The position numbers and the translations under genes are program-made. Under the pieces are notes generated by a model that was not told where the DNA came from, did no database searches, and was given only the letters and a program-made list of their open reading frames with translations. A stretch of 20,918 bases of DNA from SAT2750 sp964476375 (GTDB taxonomy: Bacteria; Planctomycetota; Planctomycetia; Pirellulales; Pirellulaceae), in assembly GCA_964476375.1 (NCBI GenBank), contig CAYYZW010000197.1, positions 1 to 20,918 on the forward strand, given 5' to 3'. Below are positions 14,345 through 20,918 of this stretch, piece after piece (the first letter of the stretch is position 1; each line of letters opens with the position of its first letter).

Positions 14345-15661
14345 TTATTCTCGGCGAACCTGTGTGGAAAGGCTGTACTTGAGAGTCCCATCACGGAAGT
14401 AAAGGCTGGCGTAAAAGGCCACGTGACCGGAACCGGGCCGGGGGACTTTCACGGTAAACTCACCCTCGACGTTGCGCAGTCGCCTGGGTGTCCAGCGCGC
14501 ATCGCGGAAATCCAGGTCCTCTGAATGGGCGATCCAGAGCCGCGCACTGCGAGGCAGGTCCGGACCGCTGACCGTCAGGCGGAAACCATCCTCATGATCG
14601 TCATGCTTCCACTGGAAAGCGGGCATCGGCTGCTGTGTTGCGACCCGCTTGAAGAAGGCACAAATCGTTTTCATCACCGGGACAAGTTCCCCGGAGAGAT
14701 AGTGGCCCGTGTTGGGGACGTAACTGACATGCTTGGGGCCCTGCAGGTCGTCCCAGTAGATGTTGAGCGAGTTGATCACCCAGTAGCGGTCGTTGGTGGC
14801 AATCACCATCAGCTTGGGGATCTCCACCTCGCGGTGATAGGTGTGCGGATCCATCATCACCCGCAGGCGGGTTTCCAGTGCGGATTCGTTTTCCAGCTTG
14901 ACCAGTCCCTTGCTGGTATAGTCCTGGATTTGCTCGCTGAATTCCCCCCAGGACTTGAGTTGCCCGATCATCTGGGGACGGAAATTGAGGACATCAATCA
15001 CCACCGGGGCGGTGGCAATGATCCGCTTGTCCACCGAAGGGGCCAGCCAGCTTGTCCAGCCACGCTTGGAGGCCCCGGTGATCACAAATCCATCCACGGT
15101 ATGGTTGGAGCTGGTGGCGATAAAATCTTCCAGGGCGTCCATTGCCTTGACAGCACTCATGACCATCGGAAACAGCAACGGCCAGTTTGCATCGCCTGTC
15201 TGCAGGTACCTCAGCCAGGACTCGGTGATCAGGTCATCCTCGACATGGTCTCCCAGGAGCGGCTGGTTGGGTACCTGGTGAAGGATGGCGATGCGAGCCC
15301 CCGTGGTCTTGGCAGCCCCGGCCCCCATGAAATCATAGGAGGCCGAGGGAGCTTCCCCGATATTGCCTGCCGTCACAAAAAGCAGGATCTTGTCCGTTTC
15401 CTCGAGGCGGTGGGGTTCAAAGACCTGCAGGTAATGCTTCCAGGTGATTCCCTGCCAGGTCTGGGATGTCAGCATCAGCCGGTGTTCGGTTGTCCCCATC
15501 ACGCGCCGCGAGTGGATGTGTTTCCACCCATATTCTGGTTCCGGACGGGCAACGTAGGTCGCCATGTCCGCCGGGATCGTATCCTGCCCCAAAATCGCGT
15601 CGGCGGGATTGGCCAGCAGGATCATGGCCAAGAGAAATGAACAGGAAACAGCGTGTCGCAT
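14345..15661 (-). CDS. PhoPQ-activated pathogenicity-related (PqaA-type) alpha/beta hydrolase, secreted
   Basis: This 438-residue protein has an N-terminal signal peptide (SFLLAMILLANPADA). It matches the PhoPQ-activated pathogenicity-related family by overall order: TSQTWQGITWKHYLQVFEP, then VTAGNI, then the nucleophile region FVITGASKRGWTSWL (Ser198), then IPKLMVIATNDRYWV, and finally NTGHYL with a likely catalytic His. The remaining C-terminal segment is a small beta domain. CGGAG lies 8 nt before the ATG. The reaction is unknown for this family in planctomycetes; extracytoplasmic ester or amide hydrolysis is the expected class. It lies 76 nt downstream of another signal-peptide hydrolase on the same strand, so cotranscription is possible. 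Confidence 0.9.
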   Translation of the reverse strand: MRHAVSCSFLLAMILLANPADAILGQDTIPADMATYVARPEPEYGWKHIHSRRVMGTTEHRLMLTSQTWQGITWKHYLQVFEPHRLEETDKILLFVTAGNIGEAPSASYDFMGAGAAKTTGARIAILHQVPNQPLLGDHVEDDLITESWLRYLQTGDANWPLLFPMVMSAVKAMDALEDFIATSSNHTVDGFVITGASKRGWTSWLAPSVDKRIIATAPVVIDVLNFRPQMIGQLKSWGEFSEQIQDYTSKGLVKLENESALETRLRVMMDPHTYHREVEIPKLMVIATNDRYWVINSLNIYWDDLQGPKHVSYVPNTGHYLSGELVPVMKTICAFFKRVATQQPMPAFQWKHDDHEDGFRLTVSGPDLPRSARLWIAHSEDLDFRDARWTPRRLRNVEGEFTVKVPRPGSGHVAFYASLYFRDGTLKYSLSTQVRRE

Positions 15662-15701
15662 CAGTAGAACTCCGGCGGAAATAAACTAAGCCCTTTTCCA
15701 T

Positions 15702-15707
15702 ATCATA
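15702..15707 (-). promoter_or_regulatory. Possible -10 box of the PqaA-type hydrolase gene
   Basis: TATGAT (5/6) on the minus strand lies about 40 nt before the ATG at 15661 in the 76-nt gap between two hydrolase genes. No clear -35 was seen, so the gene may instead be read through from upstream. Confidence 0.28.
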
Positions 15708-15737
15708 CGCGATGACCGGGCCGGGAAAAATCTGTCA

Positions 15738-16772
15738 TCATGGTTCCTGGGGAGATATCCCGGCCTGGGTGCGAATCCGGGTGACCACGTGGTCCAGGAT
15801 GCGTGGCAGGTGCAGGATTGCCGTGTAATGGTTGGCCTCGATAAGCATCTGGTGGTCCCTGGACAGTCCAGCGGAACGGGCAAGTGCATTGGCCGATGAG
15901 AGGGGAACGACCGTGTCCTGCGTGGCGGTATAGAGCCAGGTCCTGGTGGCATCCAGGCGGTGTGCGATGCGGGTCGGTTCGACCGCGGCAAGCAGGTGCC
16001 GGAGCTTCTCTCCCTCGTAACCGGCCTCGGCAAGCTGCTCCCGTGCGCTGGCGGTATCTTTCTGGCCGCTGCGGATCATCTCGTAAAGCTGTCCTCCGGC
16101 GAGCATGATGAAGCAGTCGTCGAATCGATTGTCCAGCGACGCGCTGCAGGCTACAACGAATCCGCCAAGGCTTGTCCCCTGGACGGCAATGTACCGGTGA
16201 TCGACTGCCGGGATGGCTGCCACGGCGTCGCGTGCACGCCGGACGTCGGCACTTCCCTGCTGCAGGGTTCGTACCAGCTTGTCCCCGCTTTCCGGTCGAC
16301 CCTCACTGCGTCGGTTACCGTAATACGGAAGCTGGACAAGGAAGCCGTGGAATCCTGCCGCCTGCATGCTGCGGGCAAAGAGCCGTCCGACGTCCATCGA
16401 GCTGCCCGATTCATGGACCACGACGACCGCCGGAGCGCGAAGGATGTTCCCCTTGTTGTCGGCGGCCGCATGCCATTCCACCGAGACCAGGTCATTTGTC
16501 GAATCGCCACTGGGAAGCGGGCTGGGGAAGTTGACCAGCCAGCGATACCGGTTGTCACTGGAGCGAGTGACCTGGACCGGAAAGCGGGTTCGCTTCCAGA
16601 GAAAGCCATGCAGGCAGTCGTTGGCATCCGGCGACGAATCTCGCTTGATGCGAACCGTATCGCGGCCGCGATAATCCTTCGCCACTTCAGCCCCGTTAAG
16701 CGGGCTTGCCAGCAGCCCAAGGGCCAGCAATGCCAGCGAGAGCGGGTTCGTTTTCCGGGCACTAATCTGCAT
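15738..16772 (-). CDS. Secreted alpha/beta hydrolase (dienelactone-hydrolase/acetyl-esterase-like)
   Basis: This 344-residue protein has a signal peptide (NPLSLALLALGLLASPLNGAE). The hydrolase core shows VVVVHESGSSMDVGRLFARSM (oxyanion region), GFLVQLPYYG, nucleophile elbow GTSLGG with Ser201, Asp in YTATQDTVVPL and His in IEANHYTA, a complete Ser-Asp-His set. The frame is open for 116 codons upstream, but that stretch is antisense-free coding of mmsA in another frame; the ATG at 16772 directly precedes the signal peptide. It overlaps the end of mmsA by 11 nt, so expression is probably coupled to mmsA. Substrate unknown. Pairing a cytoplasmic dehydrogenase with an exported hydrolase suggests the hydrolase may release a substrate that feeds the pathway (inference only). 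Confidence 0.87.
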   Translation of the reverse strand: MQISARKTNPLSLALLALGLLASPLNGAEVAKDYRGRDTVRIKRDSSPDANDCLHGFLWKRTRFPVQVTRSSDNRYRWLVNFPSPLPSGDSTNDLVSVEWHAAADNKGNILRAPAVVVVHESGSSMDVGRLFARSMQAAGFHGFLVQLPYYGNRRSEGRPESGDKLVRTLQQGSADVRRARDAVAAIPAVDHRYIAVQGTSLGGFVVACSASLDNRFDDCFIMLAGGQLYEMIRSGQKDTASAREQLAEAGYEGEKLRHLLAAVEPTRIAHRLDATRTWLYTATQDTVVPLSSANALARSAGLSRDHQMLIEANHYTAILHLPRILDHVVTRIRTQAGISPQEP

Positions 16773-18204
16773 CACGGTGAATCCAGTGAGAAGTAATTTT
16801 CTTGGCCTGGGTCCAGAACGAGATCGAGCCGGTGCCGGTAATATCGCCGGCGCCAAAGCGGGAGTTATTCCAGCCTCCAAACCCAAAGGGCTCGCGGGGG
16901 ACCGGGACACCGACATTGATTCCGACCATGCCGGAGCAGGCACCCTCGGCGAAACGCTGGGCGGCATCCCCGTCCTGGGTATAAACGACAGCCGCATTGC
17001 CAAAGGGGGATTCATTCTCCATGGCAATGGCGGCGTCGAGGGAATCGGCGCGCAGGATCGATAAAACCGGCCCAAAAACCTCCTCCTGGCTGATCCGCAT
17101 CTGGGGCGTGACCTGGTCAATCACCGTGGCTCCCACGTAAGAACCCTTCTCGCAGCCGGGGACGACCGTGTTGCGACCGTCGACGAGCACGCGGGCCCCC
17201 TGCTCTTCCGCCTCGGTAATAAACGCCTCGATCCGGTCCCGTGCCGCCGTCGAGATCACGGCGCCGAGATTCTCCCCGGCAACCATCGATCGCGATTCGG
17301 CACAGACACGATCGATCACGTGGTCGACATCCCCCACCGCGATCAGGGAGGCGGCAGCCATGCAGCGCTGGCCGGCACAGCCAGCCATGGAGGCGGTAAT
17401 ATTGGCCCCGCTGTACTCGGGGTCAGCGTCGGGGAGCAGGACCAGGTGGTTCTTGGCGCCACCCATTGCGAGTACCCGCTTGGAGCATGCGCTGGCACGT
17501 GCATACACGGCCTGGGCCACGGGAGTCGAGCCGACAAAGGTGACCGCGGTAATCTGCGGGTGGTCGCAGATTGCCTCGACCAGCTCGCGGTCTCCGTGAA
17601 GGACATTGAAGATGCCGCTCGGAAGGCCCGCCTCGGTCAGCAGTTCAGCGGTCCGGCCCGCGCTGAGGGGTACCTGTTCGGAGGGCTTGAGGATCATCGC
17701 ATTGCCAAGCGCCAGGGCCACCGGGATGGTCCAGTGGGGAACCATGCTGGGAAAGTTGAAGGGAGTGATCGAGGCGACCACGCCGAGCGCCTCGAGTTGC
17801 TGGCTGCAGTAAAACCCCCGGCTTACTTCCAGGACCTCTCCCCCGGTGAGCTGGGGCAGGGAGCAGGCGAACTCGGTCAATTCCATCGCCTTGTCGATTT
17901 CGGCGCGGGCCTCCGGGAACGTCTTACCGTTTTCCTCGTGAATCAGGCCGGCAAGTTCCTCCATGTGGGAGCGGAGCAGCTCGCGGTAGGTGAAGAAGAA
18001 CTGGCTTCGTTCTCGCTGTGTCAGGGCAGCCCAGGCGGGTTGTGCCTGACGCGCAGCGGTGACGGCCGCATCCAGCTCGGCGGAGCCAGAGAGTGGCACG
18101 CTCGACAGGGAGGTGCCGTCCAGCGGGGAAAGGACATCCAGCCGATCCCGGTTGCACGGGGCCAGGGAACCATTGATAAAGTTATTCAGGGCGGGGTATT
18201 TCAT
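16762..18204 (-). CDS. mmsA: Methylmalonate-semialdehyde dehydrogenase (CoA-acylating)
   Basis: This 480-residue aldehyde dehydrogenase converts malonate- or methylmalonate-semialdehyde with CoA and NAD to acetyl- or propionyl-CoA. Family marks are ITPFNFPSMVP near residue 140, the NAD-binding FVGSTPVA, MGGAKNH in place of the general-base Glu region of ordinary aldehyde dehydrogenases, catalytic Cys281 in GQRCMA, EEVFGPVL, and a C-terminus with PFGFGGWNNSRFG. The frame is open to 18858, but homology starts at MKYPALNNFINGS, so the ATG at 18204 is used; an upstream in-frame ATG 17 codons earlier cannot be excluded and no clear ribosome binding site was seen. It is divergent from an Fe-dependent transhydrogenase gene with 138 nt between starts, which suggests shared control. 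Confidence 0.93.
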   Translation of the reverse strand: MKYPALNNFINGSLAPCNRDRLDVLSPLDGTSLSSVPLSGSAELDAAVTAARQAQPAWAALTQRERSQFFFTYRELLRSHMEELAGLIHEENGKTFPEARAEIDKAMELTEFACSLPQLTGGEVLEVSRGFYCSQQLEALGVVASITPFNFPSMVPHWTIPVALALGNAMILKPSEQVPLSAGRTAELLTEAGLPSGIFNVLHGDRELVEAICDHPQITAVTFVGSTPVAQAVYARASACSKRVLAMGGAKNHLVLLPDADPEYSGANITASMAGCAGQRCMAAASLIAVGDVDHVIDRVCAESRSMVAGENLGAVISTAARDRIEAFITEAEEQGARVLVDGRNTVVPGCEKGSYVGATVIDQVTPQMRISQEEVFGPVLSILRADSLDAAIAMENESPFGNAAVVYTQDGDAAQRFAEGACSGMVGINVGVPVPREPFGFGGWNNSRFGAGDITGTGSISFWTQAKKITSHWIHRDAD

Positions 18205-18342
18205 CAGACCAGTAAGGGGAAAAGACAACCGGTGGGGAGTGCTATCGAAAAGCATGCTGTGACTTGTAGAATAATCGACTGGCGGCAGGTCGAACACTCT
18301 ATCGAACCGGCCGGCAGGTAATTCACGGTAAGGTATGGTGAG
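18205..18342. promoter_or_regulatory. Divergent promoter region between mmsA and the Fe-dependent transhydrogenase gene
   Basis: The region contains a direct repeat CTATCGAA (18242-18249 and 18299-18306, 57 nt apart), a perfect AGCATGCT palindrome (18251-18258), and an A/T-rich TAGAATAAT segment that could supply -10 boxes. The repeats could be operator sites; no regulator gene is present in the window. Confidence 0.35.
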
Positions 18343-19620
18343 ATGGAAAAAGATACAGCCTTTCAGATGGCGGCGTCGAATATCCGCTTCGGCCAGGGGA
18401 CGACCAGCGAAATTGGCATGGACCTGGTCGACATGCAGCTCAGCCGAACCCTGGTGGTGGTCGATCCGGCGCTGCTCTCCCTGCCGGTGGGGGAGCGGGT
18501 GATCGAGTCCCTGGATGGCAGCGGCGTCGGTTATGACATTTTTAGCGAGGTCTCGGTGGAGCCGACCGATTCGAGCTTCCGGCGCGCGGCGGAGGTCGCT
18601 GTCGAGGGAGATTATGATTCCTTCGTGGCGGTGGGAGGCGGAAGCACGATTGATACCGCCAAGGCGGCCAATCTTTACAGTACCCACCCGGCGGAATTTT
18701 TTGATTATGTCAACGCACCGATCGGGAAGGGAAAGCCGATCCCCGGACCACTCAAGCCGTTGATCGCGGTGCCGACCACCGCGGGGACCGGGAGTGAGAC
18801 GACCGGGGTTGCGATCTTTGATTACGTGGAAAAGCATGCCAAGACGGGGATCGCCCACCGCTACCTGAAACCGCTACTGGGGATTATTGACCCGGATAAC
18901 ACGCTCACTCTTCCACCCGCGGTGGCGGCGGCGACCGGCCTGGATGTGCTCAGCCACGCGCTGGAATCCTATACCGCGATTCCCTTTACCGACCGGCCAC
19001 GGCCGGGCCGCCCGATCGAACGACCGGCCTACCAGGGGACCAACCCGATCAGCGATATCTGGGCCATCCGGGCCCTGGAGATGGTGCGGGACTACCTGCC
19101 GCGCGCAGTCGCCGATCCGGGGGACGACGAGGCCCGCGGACAGATGCTGCTTGCGGCCGCGATCGCGGGTATTGGTTTTGGGAATGCCGGGGTCCACCTG
19201 CCACACGGCATGTCCTACCCGGTTGCCGGCGGGGTCAAGGAGTTTCAGCCGGCTGGTTACGACGTCGACCATGCCCTGGTGCCGCATGGTATCTCGGTGA
19301 TCCTGAATACGCCGGCCGTGGTTCGCTTTACTGCCCCGGCCGATCCCGGGCGACACCTGCGGGCGGCCGAGGCCCTGGGGGCCGAGATTGACGGGGTTCC
19401 CGGGGAGGATGCCGGGGAGGTCCTGGCTGACCAGGTAATCCATTTCATGAAGACGCTCGAGATGCCAAACGGGCTTGCCGCGGTGGGCTACCACCAGGAT
19501 GATGTGCCGGCCCTGGTCGAGGGGACGCTGCCGCAGCACCGTGTGACCAAGCTTTCGCCGGTCGAGGCCGGCCCGGAGGAACTGACCCGTCTTTTCACCG
19601 ATGCGATGACGATCTGGTAA
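18343..19620 (+). CDS. Iron-containing alcohol dehydrogenase, hydroxyacid-oxoacid transhydrogenase type (ADHFE1-like)
   Basis: This 425-residue group III (iron) dehydrogenase has GGGSTIDTAKAANLY (nucleotide binding, about 97-111), PLIAVPTTAGTGSETT, and metal ligands Asp201 and His205 (GLDVLSHALESY), His285/288 (VHLPHGMSYP) and His310/315 (DVDHALVPHG). Length and the long insert with RPAYQGTNPISDIW match hydroxyacid-oxoacid transhydrogenases, which oxidise 4-hydroxybutyrate to succinate semialdehyde while reducing 2-oxoglutarate. AAGG lies about 11 nt before the ATG. Its divergent neighbour MmsA consumes semialdehydes as acyl-CoA precursors, so the two may act in series on a hydroxy acid such as 3-hydroxypropionate, 3-hydroxyisobutyrate or 4-hydroxybutyrate (inference; the real substrate cannot be read from sequence). 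Confidence 0.9.
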   Translation: MEKDTAFQMAASNIRFGQGTTSEIGMDLVDMQLSRTLVVVDPALLSLPVGERVIESLDGSGVGYDIFSEVSVEPTDSSFRRAAEVAVEGDYDSFVAVGGGSTIDTAKAANLYSTHPAEFFDYVNAPIGKGKPIPGPLKPLIAVPTTAGTGSETTGVAIFDYVEKHAKTGIAHRYLKPLLGIIDPDNTLTLPPAVAAATGLDVLSHALESYTAIPFTDRPRPGRPIERPAYQGTNPISDIWAIRALEMVRDYLPRAVADPGDDEARGQMLLAAAIAGIGFGNAGVHLPHGMSYPVAGGVKEFQPAGYDVDHALVPHGISVILNTPAVVRFTAPADPGRHLRAAEALGAEIDGVPGEDAGEVLADQVIHFMKTLEMPNGLAAVGYHQDDVPALVEGTLPQHRVTKLSPVEAGPEELTRLFTDAMTIW

Positions 19621-19641
19621 AGCGAATGGAACGGGGGTGAG

Positions 19642-20751
19642 ATGGCGAGCACGTCACCGGCGGATAAGGAGCCGAAGAAAAAACGACCCCGCTCCAGCCT
19701 GCGGAGGAAACTCCTGGCGCTGGCTCTGTCGCTGCTCGTCTCGCTGCTGGTGGGGGAGGTCGTGCTGCGGGTGGTGGGGGTCAAGACACTATACGTCAAT
19801 CCCGAACAGGGAGCCTTCTGGGAATACGATTCGCGGCTCGGATGGCATCATCGTCCCGGCCAGAGGGGCAGGTTCACCAAGCAGCAGTTTGATACCAGCG
19901 TGGTGATCAACCAGCACGGACTCCGGGACCATGATTATCCGGAGCAGCGCGTCGAGGGGATGCAGCGGGTGGTGGTTCTGGGGGATTCCTTTACCTGGGG
20001 ATTCGGGGTGGAACAGGAGCAGATCTTTACCGAGGTGATTGAAAAAAGCGAACAGGGCCTGGAGGTCATCAACGCCGGGGTCTCCGGTTACAGTCCCGAC
20101 CAGGAACTGATCTGGCTGCGGGAGACGGGGATGCGTTTTCAACCGGACCTGGTCCTGCTGGTGCTTTCCGGGAACGATGTCTGGGGTAATCACCAGGAAG
20201 TGATCTCCTTTGTCTACGGGAAACCCCGCTACCGTCTGGATGCGGACGGCATGTTGCAACTGGAGAATGTGCCGGTACCGAAGCCGCGGACGTCGGTCAG
20301 CCTGCGGCACTGGCTGCGGCAGCGGTCGAGTATCGGTCAGTTGCTGATCTCGGCCCTGGAGCGATGGCGCTACCGGATGAGCAGCAGCGATGAACCAGCG
20401 GTGACCACGTCCGCCGCCAACGTCCAGCGGAAGCCATTTCCGCTCACACTGGCACTGATCCGCGAGATCGAGCAGGTGGCGGCGGCAGGAGGTGCCCGGC
20501 TGGCGATCGTGACCAACAGTATTTACTGGGCTCCCTGGCCGGATGGGGACTACGGGGATTTCGTCGATGAGCTGCGGCTGGCCGGGTACCCGGTGCTGGA
20601 TATTGACTCGCTGCCGGGCTACGAGAAATCGCGGCTGCAGATTCCCGGGGACCGGCACTGGAACGTGGAAGGACACCAGCTGGTCGGCCGCGGTATCGGT
20701 GCCTGGCTCAAGAAGAACCAGATGCTCCATCCCCCGCAGGGGACACGCTAG
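19642..20751 (+). CDS. Membrane-anchored SGNH/GDSL-type hydrolase
   Basis: This 369-residue protein starts 21 nt after the transhydrogenase gene with GGGGGTG upstream of its ATG, so the two are probably cotranscribed. A basic N-terminus (KKKRPRSSLRRK) precedes one hydrophobic segment (LLALALSLLVSLLVGEVVL, about 29-47), giving a signal anchor with the domain outside. SGNH blocks are visible: VVLGDSFTWG (Ser116), an N-A-G-V-S-G block II, LSGNDVWG (Asn178) and D337-R-H339-W followed by EGH. The D-x-H-W arrangement resembles exopolysaccharide O-acetyl-transferring or deacetylating SGNH proteins, so an envelope or polysaccharide ester substrate is more likely than a lipid (inference). The stop overlaps the stop of the convergent gene. 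Confidence 0.88.
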   Translation: MASTSPADKEPKKKRPRSSLRRKLLALALSLLVSLLVGEVVLRVVGVKTLYVNPEQGAFWEYDSRLGWHHRPGQRGRFTKQQFDTSVVINQHGLRDHDYPEQRVEGMQRVVVLGDSFTWGFGVEQEQIFTEVIEKSEQGLEVINAGVSGYSPDQELIWLRETGMRFQPDLVLLVLSGNDVWGNHQEVISFVYGKPRYRLDADGMLQLENVPVPKPRTSVSLRHWLRQRSSIGQLLISALERWRYRMSSSDEPAVTTSAANVQRKPFPLTLALIREIEQVAAAGGARLAIVTNSIYWAPWPDGDYGDFVDELRLAGYPVLDIDSLPGYEKSRLQIPGDRHWNVEGHQLVGRGIGAWLKKNQMLHPPQGTR

Positions 20752-20918
20752 CTGCTTGAGATGCTGGCAAGGACGTCCTTGCTGACCTTGCAGACCATGG
20801 TGTAAGCGGGGTCAAAGAAGTTCCCCAGGTCATAGCGGACACACTGGGCCAGCAGCAGGTGGGCTCCGAGTGGATCCAGGCCGTGATCCTGCTCCAGCCA
20901 GCGGATCATCTCGCTGGT
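20748..20918 (-). CDS. Probable acetamidase/formamidase family protein, C-terminal 56 residues only
   Basis: An open frame on the minus strand enters from the right edge and ends at TAG (20750-20748). The residues include MIRWLEQDHGLDPLGAHLLL, then QCVRYDLGNFFDPAYTMVCKV. The pattern A-H-L-L-x-(A/S)-x5-D-x-G-x4-P-x-Y-T-M resembles the C-terminal end of FmdA/AmdA amidases as I recall it, but only the tail is available. The gene converges with the SGNH hydrolase gene; the two stops share the palindrome CTAG. The start lies beyond the window. Confidence 0.55.
   Translation of the reverse strand, partial: TSEMIRWLEQDHGLDPLGAHLLLAQCVRYDLGNFFDPAYTMVCKVSKDVLASISSS

Noticed and set aside
14525..15640. 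371-residue plus-strand open frame opposite the PqaA-type hydrolase gene
   Set aside because: It mirrors a well-supported gene, has low-complexity His/Gly/Asp-rich sequence and no domain or ribosome binding site. Similar long antisense frames at 5263-5967, 17320-18321 and 19789-20730 were rejected for the same reason.
18205..18858. 218-codon N-terminal extension of mmsA
   Set aside because: It is antisense to the transhydrogenase gene and has no aldehyde dehydrogenase features; family homology begins at 18204.

Overview
The window looks like a piece of a planctomycete (Planctomycetota, probably Pirellulales-like) chromosome. The best evidence is a 2,297-residue secreted protein that carries the planctomycete N-terminal LEPR-XLL motif (seen as LEPRRVL), DUF4347, many pre-peptidase C-terminal domains and a C-terminal type I dockerin. 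Supporting evidence comes from a YVTN-propeller/di-heme cytochrome fusion, a PhoPQ-activated-type hydrolase and moderately high GC. No phage, IS, CRISPR or rRNA/tRNA features were seen.

Layout. 1-877: 3' part of an enolase-superfamily gene (+). 1001-1555: a small secreted redox protein (+) interrupted by an in-frame TGA exactly where a CxxC motif needs its second Cys, followed by a strong terminator. 1644-4084: a two-gene operon (+), a propeller/di-heme cytochrome and a TlpA-like thioredoxin lipoprotein. 4094-6345: tdh-kbl threonine-to-glycine operon (-). 6546-6866: a small heavy-metal-associated (HMA-like) lipoprotein (-), again with an in-frame TGA at its first metal/redox Cys, with its own promoter, ribosome binding site and terminator. 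7007-13900: the giant C11-protease/dockerin protein (-). 14345-18204: mmsA and two alpha/beta hydrolases (-). 18343-20751: iron-dependent hydroxyacid-oxoacid transhydrogenase and an SGNH hydrolase (+), divergent from mmsA. 20748-20918: 3' end of a probable acetamidase/formamidase (-).

The most notable content is a pair of probable selenoproteins. Neither is visible as a complete ORF under standard translation. Each has a TGA precisely at a family-conserved Cys (C-x-x-U in one, U-x-x-x-C in the other), intact sequence on both sides, intact expression signals, and a downstream stem-loop that could act as a bacterial SECIS. TGA is used as an ordinary stop by several neighbours, so a genome-wide code change does not explain the pattern. 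The inference is that this planctomycete decodes UGA as selenocysteine. The sel machinery itself is not in the window.

Metabolically the remaining genes are catabolic: threonine degradation (Tdh, Kbl), semialdehyde/acyl-CoA metabolism (MmsA next to an Fe-dependent transhydrogenase), sugar-acid dehydration (enolase superfamily), and extracytoplasmic hydrolysis and redox chemistry.
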